Below are positions 27,331 to 35,373 of a stretch of 64,000 nucleotides of DNA, in pieces. Made by a program: the position numbers and the translations under genes. The number at the start of each line of letters is the position of its first letter. The first letter of the stretch is position 1. Under the pieces are notes generated by a model. That model did not search any database. It had not been told where the DNA came from and saw only the letters and a list, made by a program, of their open reading frames with translations. Source of the DNA: Archaeoglobaceae archaeon (GTDB lineage: Archaea; Halobacteriota; Archaeoglobi; Archaeoglobales; Archaeoglobaceae); NCBI GenBank assembly GCA_027028145.1, contig JALVJV010000005.1:49238-113237 (forward strand). Direction: 5' to 3'.

Positions 27331-28371
27331 TCATTCTATTCTGTTCGAATCCAATATCGACATGAGTTCCGACGTATCTATCTCGCCTATACCTATCGCC
27401 GAGTCTCCGGCGCCATACGATATTACGAGGGTGTCATCTATAAGCTGAGCACCGCATGGAAACACCGTGAAGGGTCTGTCTCCGTAAACCTCGTAACTCT
27501 CTTTCGGTTCCATGATGTAATAGGGCGTAACTGCCGTTACTTCCGCGTTGTCGTTCATCAGTATCGCAAACACCCTATACACCTTCGTTTCGATGTCTAC
27601 ACCGTGGAGCAAGAACAGATACTCACCGTCAATCTTAACAGGTGGAGTTCCCCAACCGATCTTGTCTTCGAACTCGGCGTGTTCCAAAACGAGCGTCGTG
27701 TTCTTTACGCTTATGTCTCTGAACTCGGTAAAACTGAATATGTCATCCGGAACATCGCTGATAGCCAAGTAAAACCTTTCATCCCTCATATGCGGTCTGT
27801 GGAAGAGCTTAAGTCCGTCCTTCATCTTAACCAGAAATGCGTCCTTATCGCTGATTAAGAACCCTCTCAGAGCTTCCGGCATTCTGAAGACGCAAAGTTT
27901 TCGCCAGCCTTCTTTATCAAGAATCGCGGTAACGGGTAGAGTTCTCTCCACCCTCACCGACGGATCGAAGTAGTTTACGGTTCTGCCGCTGTAGGTTATA
28001 AGCCATTTACCGTCTATCTCGTAAACCCTCGGATCTTCAACGCCCCAAAGGTCGAATCTGTTATTCGGATAGAGCACGATCTCCGCGGTGTAATGGCACG
28101 TGAAGAGGTTGTTAAAAACGTCCTTTATAGGGACTCTAAACTCGGCGATGGCACTTGCATACGTGAAGTAACCCAAGACTATCCTGCCGTAAACGATCAG
28201 CTCGTCTTCATCAACCATTATCGATGCGTTGAATATGGTAACGGGATTGTCTATCGGATACTTTTTGAGATGAACCTTGTTTGCGGTTATCACACCCCGC
28301 CTCTTTACTATGTCTACGGTTTTGTTCTCTCTTCTAACATCTGTTCTGCAGATAGATCTGAACATCTCCAT
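27331..28371 (-). CDS. Glycoside hydrolase family 130 protein (mannoside phosphorylase-like)
   Basis: 346-residue five-bladed propeller enzyme of the GH130/DUF377 family; known members phosphorolyse or hydrolyse beta-mannosides. Typical motifs are WGVEDPRVYEIDGKWLITYS in the first half, IGWGTPPVKIDGEYLFLLHG and the C-terminal DDTLVISYGAGDSAIGIGEI. Substrate and mode cannot be told from sequence. No signal peptide, so it acts in the cytoplasm, perhaps on mannose-containing compatible solutes or glycans. Starts at 28371 or 28365 are equivalent; an AT-rich TATA-like stretch lies about 25 bases upstream. Its stop codon nearly touches tRNA-Phe. Confidence 0.85.
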   Translation of the reverse strand: MEMFRSICRTDVRRENKTVDIVKRRGVITANKVHLKKYPIDNPVTIFNASIMVDEDELIVYGRIVLGYFTYASAIAEFRVPIKDVFNNLFTCHYTAEIVLYPNNRFDLWGVEDPRVYEIDGKWLITYSGRTVNYFDPSVRVERTLPVTAILDKEGWRKLCVFRMPEALRGFLISDKDAFLVKMKDGLKLFHRPHMRDERFYLAISDVPDDIFSFTEFRDISVKNTTLVLEHAEFEDKIGWGTPPVKIDGEYLFLLHGVDIETKVYRVFAILMNDNAEVTAVTPYYIMEPKESYEVYGDRPFTVFPCGAQLIDDTLVISYGAGDSAIGIGEIDTSELMSILDSNRIE

Positions 28372-28406
28372 CCCGAGTAAGATTCAACTTTAAAATATTT
28401 ACGATT

Positions 28407-28475
28407 GTTGGTTATGATGATGGAAACATAATGAGCGTCCATTTTGCCGTGTGTTGTCACGTCTGATCAGCCGAT
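28407..28475 (+). ncRNA. Possible C/D box sRNA (weak)
   Basis: A perfect box C (ATGATGA, 28414-28420) and box D (CTGA, 28463-28466) are 53 bases apart end to end, and flanking GTTGGTT and AGCCGAT can pair. But no clear D' or C' box is visible and the nearest TATA-like box is badly spaced. Treat as a candidate only. Confidence 0.25.
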
Positions 28476-28523
28476 TCACTTTAACGAAAGTATTAAATGT
28501 TGACTTCTTACAGAGTTTTTGGT

Positions 28524-28772
28524 ATGGCGAGAACTAAGAAAGTGAAGATGGCCGGAAGGTTCGGTCCAAGATACGGACTCAGAGTAAGGAGGATGATCAT
28601 CAAGATCGAGGAGCTTCAGAGGCGGAAATACGTATGCAAGAGATGCGGAAAGTTGGCTGTTAAGAGGGTTGGAACGGGCATATGGGAGTGCAAAGCCTGC
28701 GGATACAAGTTCGCCGGAGGTTGCTACGTCCCATCCGTTGCGACTAAGATCCTTGAGCAGATCGGCAGGTGA
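28524..28772 (+). CDS. rpl37ae: 50S ribosomal protein L37Ae
   Basis: Large-subunit zinc-finger protein of about 82 residues from the ATG at 28524 (MARTKKVKMAGRFGPRYGLRVRR). A C4 zinc finger is clear: CKRCGKLAVKR...WECKACGYKF. The open frame to 28497 adds nine residues not found in the family. A TATA-like GTATTAAATG (about 28490-28499) suggests a very short leader. It is followed after four bases by rpoP, a pairing common in archaea. Confidence 0.96.
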   Translation: MARTKKVKMAGRFGPRYGLRVRRMIIKIEELQRRKYVCKRCGKLAVKRVGTGIWECKACGYKFAGGCYVPSVATKILEQIGR

Positions 28773-28776
28773 GGGG

Positions 28777-28929
28777 GTGTCCGAATTGGGCACCTACATC
28801 TGCTTGGTTTGCGGTGCTGAGGTTGACGTCGATTTGGAGAGAAATCTAATTCAATGCACCAAGTGCGGGAACAGGATCTTGATGAAGCCCCGCCCGCCGG
28901 CTTTGAAGAAGAGGGTTCCCGCGATCTGA
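28777..28929 (+). CDS. rpoP: DNA-directed RNA polymerase subunit P
   Basis: Rpb12-like small subunit of archaeal RNA polymerase, 50 residues from GTG 28777. A zinc ribbon is formed by CLVCGAEVDV and CTKCGNRILM, ending in the basic RPPALKKRVPAI tail. GGTGAGGGGG overlaps the rpl37ae stop and is the ribosome site. A TTG at 28786 (MGTYICLVCG) is the alternative start and would give better spacing. T-rich DNA (about 28931-28955) may terminate the two-gene message. Confidence 0.93.
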   Translation: MSELGTYICLVCGAEVDVDLERNLIQCTKCGNRILMKPRPPALKKRVPAI

Positions 28930-28930
28930 T

Positions 28931-28955
28931 TCGTTTTATTTGTTTGCTTTTTATT
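28931..28955 (+). terminator. T-rich terminator after rpoP
   Basis: Clustered T runs (TTTTATTTG, TTTGCTTTTTATT) immediately follow the rpoP stop codon. Confidence 0.45.
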
Positions 28956-29003
28956 CGAAATTAGATCGCAACCGAAATATACCATTTCAAAACTTAGCCA
29001 ATT

Positions 29004-29441
29004 ATGGAAAAGATCAGGCTCGGAATGGTTGTAGCGGAGTTCAACAGAGACATAACTTATATGATGGAAATTCTTGCGAAGGAGCATGCCGAGTTTTTGG
29101 GTGCCGAGATAACCGACGTTATAAGGGTTCCCGGAGCCTTCGATGTTCCCATTGCCGTGAAGAGAATACTCGAGAAGGGAGATGTAGATGCGGTGGTTAC
29201 CATCGGAAGCGTCATTGAAGGAGAGACGGAGCACGATGAGGTGGTAGCTCAGCATGCGGCGAGGAAGATCATGGATCTCAGCTTGGAATACGGCAAACCC
29301 GTAACCTTGGGCATAGCCGGTCCGGGTATGGGAAGGTTAGCCGCACAGGAAAGAGTCGATTACGCGAAGAGAGCGGTTGAAGCGGCCGTTAAGCTCGTTA
29401 AAAGGCTTAGAGAATATGACAAATCCAAAGAGAAAAAATAA
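29004..29441 (+). CDS. ribH: 6,7-dimethyl-8-ribityllumazine synthase
   Basis: Penultimate step of riboflavin synthesis, joining the ribitylaminouracil and dihydroxybutanone phosphate. 145 residues with the family landmarks [23 protein letters not shown] and the [19 protein letters not shown] active-site loop containing His. A TATA-like CGAAATATACC lies about 28 bases before the ATG, so it is likely a leaderless single gene. Riboflavin also feeds F420 precursor chemistry in these organisms. Confidence 0.96.
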   Translation: MEKIRLGMVVAEFNRDITYMMEILAKEHAEFLGAEITDVIRVPGAFDVPIAVKRILEKGDVDAVVTIGSVIEGETEHDEVVAQHAARKIMDLSLEYGKPVTLGIAGPGMGRLAAQERVDYAKRAVEAAVKLVKRLREYDKSKEKK

Positions 29442-29519
29442 GTTTGTTAAAATATTTTAAATAATATATCTTACAAAAAGACAAAATTTTTAAACATACG
29501 TGCTTTAATTTCCAACCGC

Positions 29520-30650
29520 ATGGTCGATAGACTTAGCAAGATAAAGCCATCGGCAACGCTTAGAATTTCCGCTATAGCTAAAGAGCTTGCGAAACAGGGA
29601 AAGCCCGTTATAAACATGAGCGTCGGCGAGCCGGATTTCGTTACGCCGAAGCACATCGTTGAGGCGGCGATCAAAGCACTAAATGAAGGAAAGGTCTTCT
29701 ACACTCCTACGAGGGGAATTCCGGAACTTTTGGATGCCATCGCTGAGAAGCTTCGGAACGAGAACGGCATTCCGGCGAAACCGGAAAATGTTATAGTTAC
29801 GCCCGGAGCCAAATACGCCATCTTCGAAGCCATCATGGCTACCGTTGAAAGGGGAGACGAGGTGATTCTGCTCGATCCTTCTTGGGTCAGCTACGAACCC
29901 TGCATCCTTATGGCTGAGGGCAAGCCCGTTTGGGTTCCCCATGCCGAGGGGTTCGAAGACGCGCCGATAGAGGATTACGTAACTCCCAAAACGAAGATGA
30001 TAGTAATAAATACGCCAAGCAATCCCCTCGGCGTCGTTTATCCGAAGGAGTTTCTGAAGAAGGTTAGGGACATCGCAATTGATCACGACCTCCTCGTTCT
30101 CTCTGATGAGATTTACGAGAAGATAGTGTTCGAGGGGGAGCACGTAAGCATAGCTTCGTTCGATGACATGTTCGAAAGGACTATAACGATAAACGGTTTC
30201 TCGAAAGCTTATTCGATGACGGGCTGGCGTTTGGGTTATGCCGTTGCGAACGAGGAGATAATAAAGGACATGAACAAGATCCAGTCTCACTCCGTAAGTC
30301 ATCCGACATCGTTCGTTCAATATGCTGGAGTGGTTGCTTTGAAGGGCGATCAGAGCTTCGTCGAGGAGATGGTGAAGGAATTCAAAGCGAGGAGGGACCT
30401 TCTGGTTAAAGGTTTGGACGAGCTCGGAATCAACTACGCTCCGCCCAAAGGAGCTTTCTATCTGTTCATGGACGTTGGGATGGATGGCGTTAAGTTCAGC
30501 GAAGATCTGCTGAAAAAGGAGTTCGTAGCCGTAACGCCCGGAGAGTCTTTCGGAGTTAATTATAAAAACTGGGTAAGGGTCAGTTACGCCACATCACGAA
30601 GCAACATCGAAGAATTCCTAAGAAGGCTCGAAAGGTTTATGAATTTGTAA
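29520..30650 (+). CDS. Class I/II aminotransferase (aspartate aminotransferase type)
   Basis: PLP enzyme of fold type I, 376 residues. The substrate region is SVGEPDF, the PLP lysine lies in NGFSKAYSMTGWRLGYA, and NTPSNPLG and an RVSYATS arginine region match aspartate/aromatic aminotransferase subgroup I. The exact amino acid specificity cannot be read. TTTTTAAACATA about 26 bases upstream gives a leaderless start at the ATG. Single gene between ribH and the RecA-like ATPase. Confidence 0.93.
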   Translation: MVDRLSKIKPSATLRISAIAKELAKQGKPVINMSVGEPDFVTPKHIVEAAIKALNEGKVFYTPTRGIPELLDAIAEKLRNENGIPAKPENVIVTPGAKYAIFEAIMATVERGDEVILLDPSWVSYEPCILMAEGKPVWVPHAEGFEDAPIEDYVTPKTKMIVINTPSNPLGVVYPKEFLKKVRDIAIDHDLLVLSDEIYEKIVFEGEHVSIASFDDMFERTITINGFSKAYSMTGWRLGYAVANEEIIKDMNKIQSHSVSHPTSFVQYAGVVALKGDQSFVEEMVKEFKARRDLLVKGLDELGINYAPPKGAFYLFMDVGMDGVKFSEDLLKKEFVAVTPGESFGVNYKNWVRVSYATSRSNIEEFLRRLERFMNL

Positions 30651-30753
30651 TTTAACCGTGTTGTGTATACCAAATTGGGCTTGAAAGTCATCATTAAACA
30701 GCAGTCTTTAAATACAGGTAAAAATAAAAACACAATCGTTCGAGGGATGAGGG

Positions 30754-31401
30754 ATGGGCGATGTTCTGATTATAGGTGAGCCGGGAACCGGAAAAACGAG
30801 AATGATATTCAAGTTCCTCCCCGACTTTGATAAGGTCGTTTGGATTACAACTATAAAAAGTGCCGAAGTTATTAGGAGAACTGTCGAGCCTAATTTTGAT
30901 GTCGACCTCTGGATCGTTGACACTCACACTTGGGTTAGGAGATCGACACATACCGAGAGGGATGTTATCGTCAGCAACCCGATAAATCTGAACGAAGTCA
31001 GCTTGGCAATCGGTAGGGTTCTCGATCTGGTCGGAGAGGGATACTTGTTAGCATTTGATTCGATTTCGGGACTTTTGCTCTATCACGCTACCCAGAGGGT
31101 GGTTCACTTTCTGAGGAACATACTCGTTAGAATCGAAAGCGACAAGGCGAGCGGAATTTTTACGCTCGTTAAGAATGCTCACGATGTGTATACCGAAACT
31201 TCGGTTAGTTTGATGTTTTCTAACATAATTGAACTTGAAAGAAGGTTCGACGATAGCGTTAAGAGGTATATAAAGCTTGTAAAAACGTTCGGTTATATCG
31301 AACCCGAATTCGCCGAATTTACGATAGATTCCGAAGGTATCCATCTCCCAAAGCCGATTGAAGATTTTATTAGAGATCAGCTTAAGAGAACGTTCGCATA
31401 G
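30754..31401 (+). CDS. RecA/RadA-superfamily (RAD55/KaiC-like) ATPase
   Basis: 215-residue P-loop ATPase. It has a Walker A (GEPGTGKT, residues about 8-15) and a hydrophobic strand ending LLAFDSIS as Walker B-like. It resembles the archaeal RAD55/KaiC-like proteins often used in regulation rather than recombination. The second half lacks the KaiC autophosphorylation landmarks that I can recognise. A TTTAAATA TATA box lies at about 30704-30712. The actual role is unknown; it precedes the CBS-domain gene by 32 bases. Confidence 0.75.
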   Translation: MGDVLIIGEPGTGKTRMIFKFLPDFDKVVWITTIKSAEVIRRTVEPNFDVDLWIVDTHTWVRRSTHTERDVIVSNPINLNEVSLAIGRVLDLVGEGYLLAFDSISGLLLYHATQRVVHFLRNILVRIESDKASGIFTLVKNAHDVYTETSVSLMFSNIIELERRFDDSVKRYIKLVKTFGYIEPEFAEFTIDSEGIHLPKPIEDFIRDQLKRTFA

Positions 31402-31433
31402 ATTTTAATATCCGATGCGACCCATTTTTAGCA

Positions 31434-32219
31434 ATGACAAATAAGCTTAAAGTTGCAGACTACATGACGAGAAACGTCATAACTCTATCTCCGGATGATA
31501 CCGTTGAGGATGCTATAAACCTGATCGAAAAAACCGGACACGACGGTTTTCCGGTTGTAGATAAGGACGGAAAAGTGATAGGTTACGTTTCATCCATAGA
31601 CCTGCTGAGGAAGGACCCGAAGATGAAGATAAGGGACGTTATGAGCAAGGAACTATACGTTGCGATGGACTTCATGGACTTAAAGGATGTTGCGAGGGTT
31701 ATGTTCAGAACCGGACACTCGAAGCTTCCCGTTGTGGATAGGAACGGAAGGCTCGTAGGTATAATTTCGAATGCGGACGTGATAAGGAGCCAGATCGAAA
31801 GGGCAAGTCCCGAAAAAGTCGAAAAGCTGAAGAGGACGTTGGAGAAGATACACGGCGTTAAAATCAGCGTTGAAAGGGGAAAGGTCGAGATCGATCGGTT
31901 GATTCCGACTCAAACGAAGGTTTATGCGGATGAGCTGAACGGAAGGATTCACGAGTTGAGAAGGGGCTTGGCGGAGCCGATAGTTGTCATTAAAAAGGAC
32001 AACAGACTTTATCTGATAGACGGACATCATAGGGCAGTTGCGGCACTGAAGATCGGAGTCAAAGAGCTCGATGCATACATTCTGAAGGTTCCGGAAAACG
32101 TCGAGTTGGGTATAGAAAGGTTGGTTAGGAAGAAGGGGATCAAGTCTCTGAAGGATGTTGAGGTAATAGAAGACACACCCCACCCGCTTGTGGAGATAAC
32201 GTTTAGGAAGACGGGATGA
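31434..32219 (+). CDS. CBS-domain protein with ParB/serine-kinase-like C-terminal domain
   Basis: 261 residues. Two CBS repeats (about 7-55 and 62-118) form an adenine-nucleotide-binding regulatory module (VADYMTRNVITLSPDDTVEDA; IRDVMSKELYVAMDF). Residues about 145-215 form a ParB-like domain with LIDGHHRAVAALKIG. The same fold and DGHHR motif occur in the ADP-dependent free serine kinase SerK described from Thermococcus, which feeds O-phosphoserine into cysteine synthesis. A CBS-regulated SerK is thus a good hypothesis; chromosome partitioning is less likely, since no parA is near. It overlaps hisE by four bases. Confidence 0.8.
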   Translation: MTNKLKVADYMTRNVITLSPDDTVEDAINLIEKTGHDGFPVVDKDGKVIGYVSSIDLLRKDPKMKIRDVMSKELYVAMDFMDLKDVARVMFRTGHSKLPVVDRNGRLVGIISNADVIRSQIERASPEKVEKLKRTLEKIHGVKISVERGKVEIDRLIPTQTKVYADELNGRIHELRRGLAEPIVVIKKDNRLYLIDGHHRAVAALKIGVKELDAYILKVPENVELGIERLVRKKGIKSLKDVEVIEDTPHPLVEITFRKTG

Positions 32220-32503
32220 GTATGATACTCGACGAACTGTATGAGGTTTTGATGGATCGGAAGCTGAATCCGAAGGAGGACTCGTATACATCAAAGCTTC
32301 TTTACCATGAGAAGGGGATCAACGCGATACTTGAGAAGATAGGCGAAGAGTGCACGGAGTTGATTTTGGCTGTTAAGGACGGAAACAGAAATGAAATAAT
32401 ATACGAAGCCGCAGACCTTATTTACCACATGATGGTTCTGTTCGTCAAGCTCGATATAAGGCTCGATGAAATATGGAACGAACTCGAGAGGAGGAGAAGA
32501 TGA
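32216..32503 (+). CDS. hisE: Phosphoribosyl-ATP pyrophosphatase
   Basis: Second step of histidine synthesis, hydrolysing PR-ATP to PR-AMP. 95 residues of the all-alpha MazG-like fold with the metal-binding helix motifs KIGEECTELILAVKD and EAADLIYHMMVL. Either ATG 32216 (overlapping the previous stop as ATGA) or ATG 32222 can be the start. Other his genes are not in the window, so the pathway is dispersed here. Its stop overlaps srp19. Confidence 0.95.
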   Translation: MSMILDELYEVLMDRKLNPKEDSYTSKLLYHEKGINAILEKIGEECTELILAVKDGNRNEIIYEAADLIYHMMVLFVKLDIRLDEIWNELERRRR

Positions 32504-32787
32504 AAACCTGCGTAATTTGGACGGTCAATTTGGACAGCAGGAAAACGAGGAGCGAGGGAAGGAAGATCCCGCTGAAGTATGCGGTTCCGAACGTTAAGCT
32601 TGCAGAGCTCGTTGAAGCTTGCAGAGCTTTGGGGATTCAATTCGAGGTTGAGGAGAAGAAGTATCCAAAGTGCTGGTGGGAGGATTGCGGCAGAGTAATC
32701 GTTCCGAAGACGAAGTCGAAGATTCACATAATGATAGATATCGCAAAGAAGATTGCCGAGCTTAGAGAAAGCAAGAAGAGAAGATGA
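32500..32787 (+). CDS. srp19: Signal recognition particle 19 kDa protein
   Basis: SRP19 binds helices 6 and 8 of 7S RNA and helps SRP54 assembly. 95 residues from ATG 32500, which overlaps hisE as ATGA; the longer frame from 32473 lies in hisE. Landmarks are VNLDSRKTRSEGRKIP at the start and KYPKCWWEDCGRVIVPK in the middle. The basic C-terminus suits RNA binding. It overlaps the downstream methyltransferase gene by four bases. Confidence 0.96.
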   Translation: MKTCVIWTVNLDSRKTRSEGRKIPLKYAVPNVKLAELVEACRALGIQFEVEEKKYPKCWWEDCGRVIVPKTKSKIHIMIDIAKKIAELRESKKRR

Positions 32788-33755
32788 AGCTGATATTTTT
32801 TCTATCAGGCGAACATCCAGAATTGGCTAAGGAAGAAGTATTGGGACTGTTGAGCAGTTACGGGAGAATCGAGAAGTTGGATGAAGACGAGCAGATTCTG
32901 ATTGCGGATTTCGAAGGTGATCGTAGAGCATTCGATCGTATAGCTCTGACGCACGAAATTTCTCAATTTTTCGCAAGCAGTCATATAGACGAGCTTGAAA
33001 ACGTTTTTAGGGAGATACCGATTCCATCAGGATACGTATGCGTTAGGGTAAGAAAGATCGGAAAGAGATGGGAGAACTTAAATTCTTTGGAGCTTGAGAA
33101 GTATTTAGGAGCTATTTTGTGGAGGAGAGGTGCTAAGATAAGCGTATCCAAGCCGGATAAGATAATCCGCGTTTATCTTGCTGAGAGAGCCCACGTAGGC
33201 GTTCTCATGCACAAGACGAATACGAAGCAGTTTATGGAGAGGAGACCGGATAAAAGACCTTTTTTCATGCCCAGCGTAATCGTTCCGAGATTCGCGAGGG
33301 CTCTGGTGAACATAACCGGAGTTAAGGGGATCATGCTCGATCCTATGTGCGGAACGGGAACTTTTCTGATCGAAGCCGGACTCATGGGAGTTGAATTCGC
33401 CGGAATCGATGCTTTTAGAAAGGTGGTTTTCGGATGCGCGAAGAACCTGAAGTTCTTCGGATTGCCGACGAACGTGATATGGGGCGATGCTAGGAACATT
33501 CCGTTTAAGGACGATAGCTTCGATGCTGTGGTGACGGATTTTCCTTACTTAAGGGCTACGAGGAGCTACGGCGAAGACCTGTATGAGAAGGCGACCGAGG
33601 AAATTTGGAGAGTTCTTAAGGAGGGTTGCAGAGCCGTTTTGGTTATAAACGTCGATGCAGAAGATATATTCGGACGATTTTTCAGAATCGAAGGTAAGTT
33701 CTACCAGAGGGTTCACAAGAGCTTGGTGAGAAGATTTTTTATATGTAGAAAATAA
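32784..33755 (+). CDS. trmG10: THUMP-domain tRNA methyltransferase (Trm-G10/Trm11 type)
   Basis: 323 residues: an N-terminal THUMP RNA-binding region (about 50-135), then a Rossmann methyltransferase with DPMCGTGTFLIEAGLMG (about 190) as SAM motif. Archaeal homologs make N2-methyl/dimethylguanosine at tRNA position 10. The motif IV, usually [DN]PPY, reads TDFPYLRATRSYG, a Phe replacing the first Pro, which makes the assignment slightly less certain. Starts within the srp19 stop (ATGA), so part of the CBS-hisE-srp19 operon. Confidence 0.85.
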   Translation: MKLIFFLSGEHPELAKEEVLGLLSSYGRIEKLDEDEQILIADFEGDRRAFDRIALTHEISQFFASSHIDELENVFREIPIPSGYVCVRVRKIGKRWENLNSLELEKYLGAILWRRGAKISVSKPDKIIRVYLAERAHVGVLMHKTNTKQFMERRPDKRPFFMPSVIVPRFARALVNITGVKGIMLDPMCGTGTFLIEAGLMGVEFAGIDAFRKVVFGCAKNLKFFGLPTNVIWGDARNIPFKDDSFDAVVTDFPYLRATRSYGEDLYEKATEEIWRVLKEGCRAVLVINVDAEDIFGRFFRIEGKFYQRVHKSLVRRFFICRK

Positions 33756-33803
33756 AAAACGTTATATCGTATCGACCGAAATTCTGGAGCGGGGATAGAT
33801 GTG

Positions 33804-34424
33804 ATGTTCTTTGGCAGTAGGCGGGAGGAGGAGGTAATCAAGCTGGTTAAGGAGCACCTTAACACGGTTCTTCAAGCATGCGAGAGATTCAAGGTGGGAA
33901 TCGAAAACGACGATGCTGAGTCTCTAAAGAAGGTCTGCGAGCTTGAAAAGATCGGCGATGCGCTTAGGAGAGACATAGCGTCGAAACTGTATGAGGGTGC
34001 TTTTATTCCAGCCGTGAGGGTAAATCTCTACAGATTTTCCGAAGTGGTTGATGAGATACTCGACACGCTTGAGGATTGCGCCATCGAATACATGAACCTA
34101 CCGGTGAAGCTCGACGAGGACGTAAAATCCTACTGCATAACGATTGCCGAAGTGAACCTCAAGATGAGCAGGGATTTAATTTCAGCGTTTGAATCTCTGG
34201 AAAAGAAAGCTGATCTAAGGGATGCTACGCTGAAAATCAGAACGAGAGAAGAGATCATAGACAAAGTTAAGCACGACCTATGTAGATTTCTCATGCAGAG
34301 GGACGTGGAAGGCTTTTGGGTTGGTAAGATCGTTTCGGACTTCATAGTGAGTCTCGGAAGTGTAAGCGACCTAATCGAGGATGCGGGCGATATAATTCAA
34401 ATTCTGAACGTTAGCATGAGGTAG
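33804..34424 (+). CDS. DUF47/PhoU-like protein
   Basis: About 206 residues, all-alpha, of the DUF47 (TIGR00153, PhoU-like) family. Such proteins are encoded next to PiT transporters and are thought to control them or phosphate homeostasis. Typical pattern: EHLNTVLQACERFKVGIENDD and CELEKIGDALRRDIASKLYEGAFIPAVR, with conserved acid residues for metal binding. GTG 33801 and ATG 33804 are both possible; GGAG and GGGGAT lie upstream. The PiT gene follows after four bases. Confidence 0.9.
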   Translation: MFFGSRREEEVIKLVKEHLNTVLQACERFKVGIENDDAESLKKVCELEKIGDALRRDIASKLYEGAFIPAVRVNLYRFSEVVDEILDTLEDCAIEYMNLPVKLDEDVKSYCITIAEVNLKMSRDLISAFESLEKKADLRDATLKIRTREEIIDKVKHDLCRFLMQRDVEGFWVGKIVSDFIVSLGSVSDLIEDAGDIIQILNVSMR

Positions 34425-34428
34425 CGAT

Positions 34429-35373
34429 ATGCTGATACTGATTCCTTTGATCTCGTGCATTCTCATAGCCTTCAGCATAGGTTCGAACGACACATCAAAC
34501 GCATTCGGTATAAGCGTCGGAGCCGGTATAATAACTTTTAGAAAGGCGGTATACCTTTTAGGCGTTCTCGTATTCATCGGAGCGGTTCTGCAAGGTCGGA
34601 ACGTTATGAGAACGGTCGGAAAGGAACTCGTAGCGTTGAACATAGAGATCCTAAGCCTATCTCTGTTCGTCTCGGCTTTCGTCATCATAATCGCAAACTG
34701 GAAGAAGTTGCCCGTTTCGAGTCATCAGGCTATAATCGGAAGCCTCGTTGGCTCTGGCTTCGCTTTCGGATCCGTCGTTCGTGTTGACACCCTTCTGAAG
34801 ATCGTTGAATCTTGGATAGTGTCGCCTATAAGTGCACTACTTCTGGCCGTTGTCGTCTACAAGCTCATGGAAATCGTATTTAGAAGGTTGCCGGTGTTCA
34901 AGGTTGAAAGCATTCTTAGAATGCTTCTAATTTTAAACGGAATTATAATAGCATACAACACGGGTGCAAACGAACTCGCTACGGCTTTAGGACCGATAGT
35001 ATGCTACGGAATTCTAACTCCATTGCAAGCGGCAATAATAGGAACGACTATGCTCTGGCTCGGTGCCTTCTTGCTCAGCGAGAGGGTTGTTGAGACCGTA
35101 GGTAAGGGAATAACGAGCTTAGATGCATTTTCAGGGTTTGCGGCTCAATTTGCCGCAGGAATAAGCGTTCTGATATTCACGACTTTAGGTATGCCGGTCT
35201 CGACGACCTACTGCATCATCGGCGGCATAATAGGAGTTGGGATGCTGAAGGGAGTAGGAACGATAAAGTCCAGTTTGCTAAGGAGGATAATGGTAAGCTG
35301 GGTGGTAACACCCCTTCTGACGTTCGGTATCTGTTGCGCTATAGCCAAGATCGTGCTTTCACCTTATGTTTGA
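34429..35373 (+). CDS. Inorganic phosphate transporter, PiT family
   Basis: Low-affinity phosphate (or metal-phosphate) importer in the cytoplasmic membrane, 314 residues with about ten membrane segments. The two PiT/Pho-4 signatures are present: GSNDTSNAFG near residue 18 and NTGANELATALGP near residue 182. It forms an operon with the DUF47 gene. The last 15 bases overlap, tail to tail, the ADP-ribosylglycohydrolase gene. Confidence 0.95.
   Translation: MLILIPLISCILIAFSIGSNDTSNAFGISVGAGIITFRKAVYLLGVLVFIGAVLQGRNVMRTVGKELVALNIEILSLSLFVSAFVIIIANWKKLPVSSHQAIIGSLVGSGFAFGSVVRVDTLLKIVESWIVSPISALLLAVVVYKLMEIVFRRLPVFKVESILRMLLILNGIIIAYNTGANELATALGPIVCYGILTPLQAAIIGTTMLWLGAFLLSERVVETVGKGITSLDAFSGFAAQFAAGISVLIFTTLGMPVSTTYCIIGGIIGVGMLKGVGTIKSSLLRRIMVSWVVTPLLTFGICCAIAKIVLSPYV

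Noticed and set aside
30680..30700. Box C-like AATGATGA on the minus strand before the RecA-like gene
   Set aside because: No CTGA within the needed distance.
31434..32219. Chromosome partition protein ParB
   Set aside because: Only the small ParB-like fold is present; CBS domains, no parA, and similarity to SerK make partitioning unlikely.
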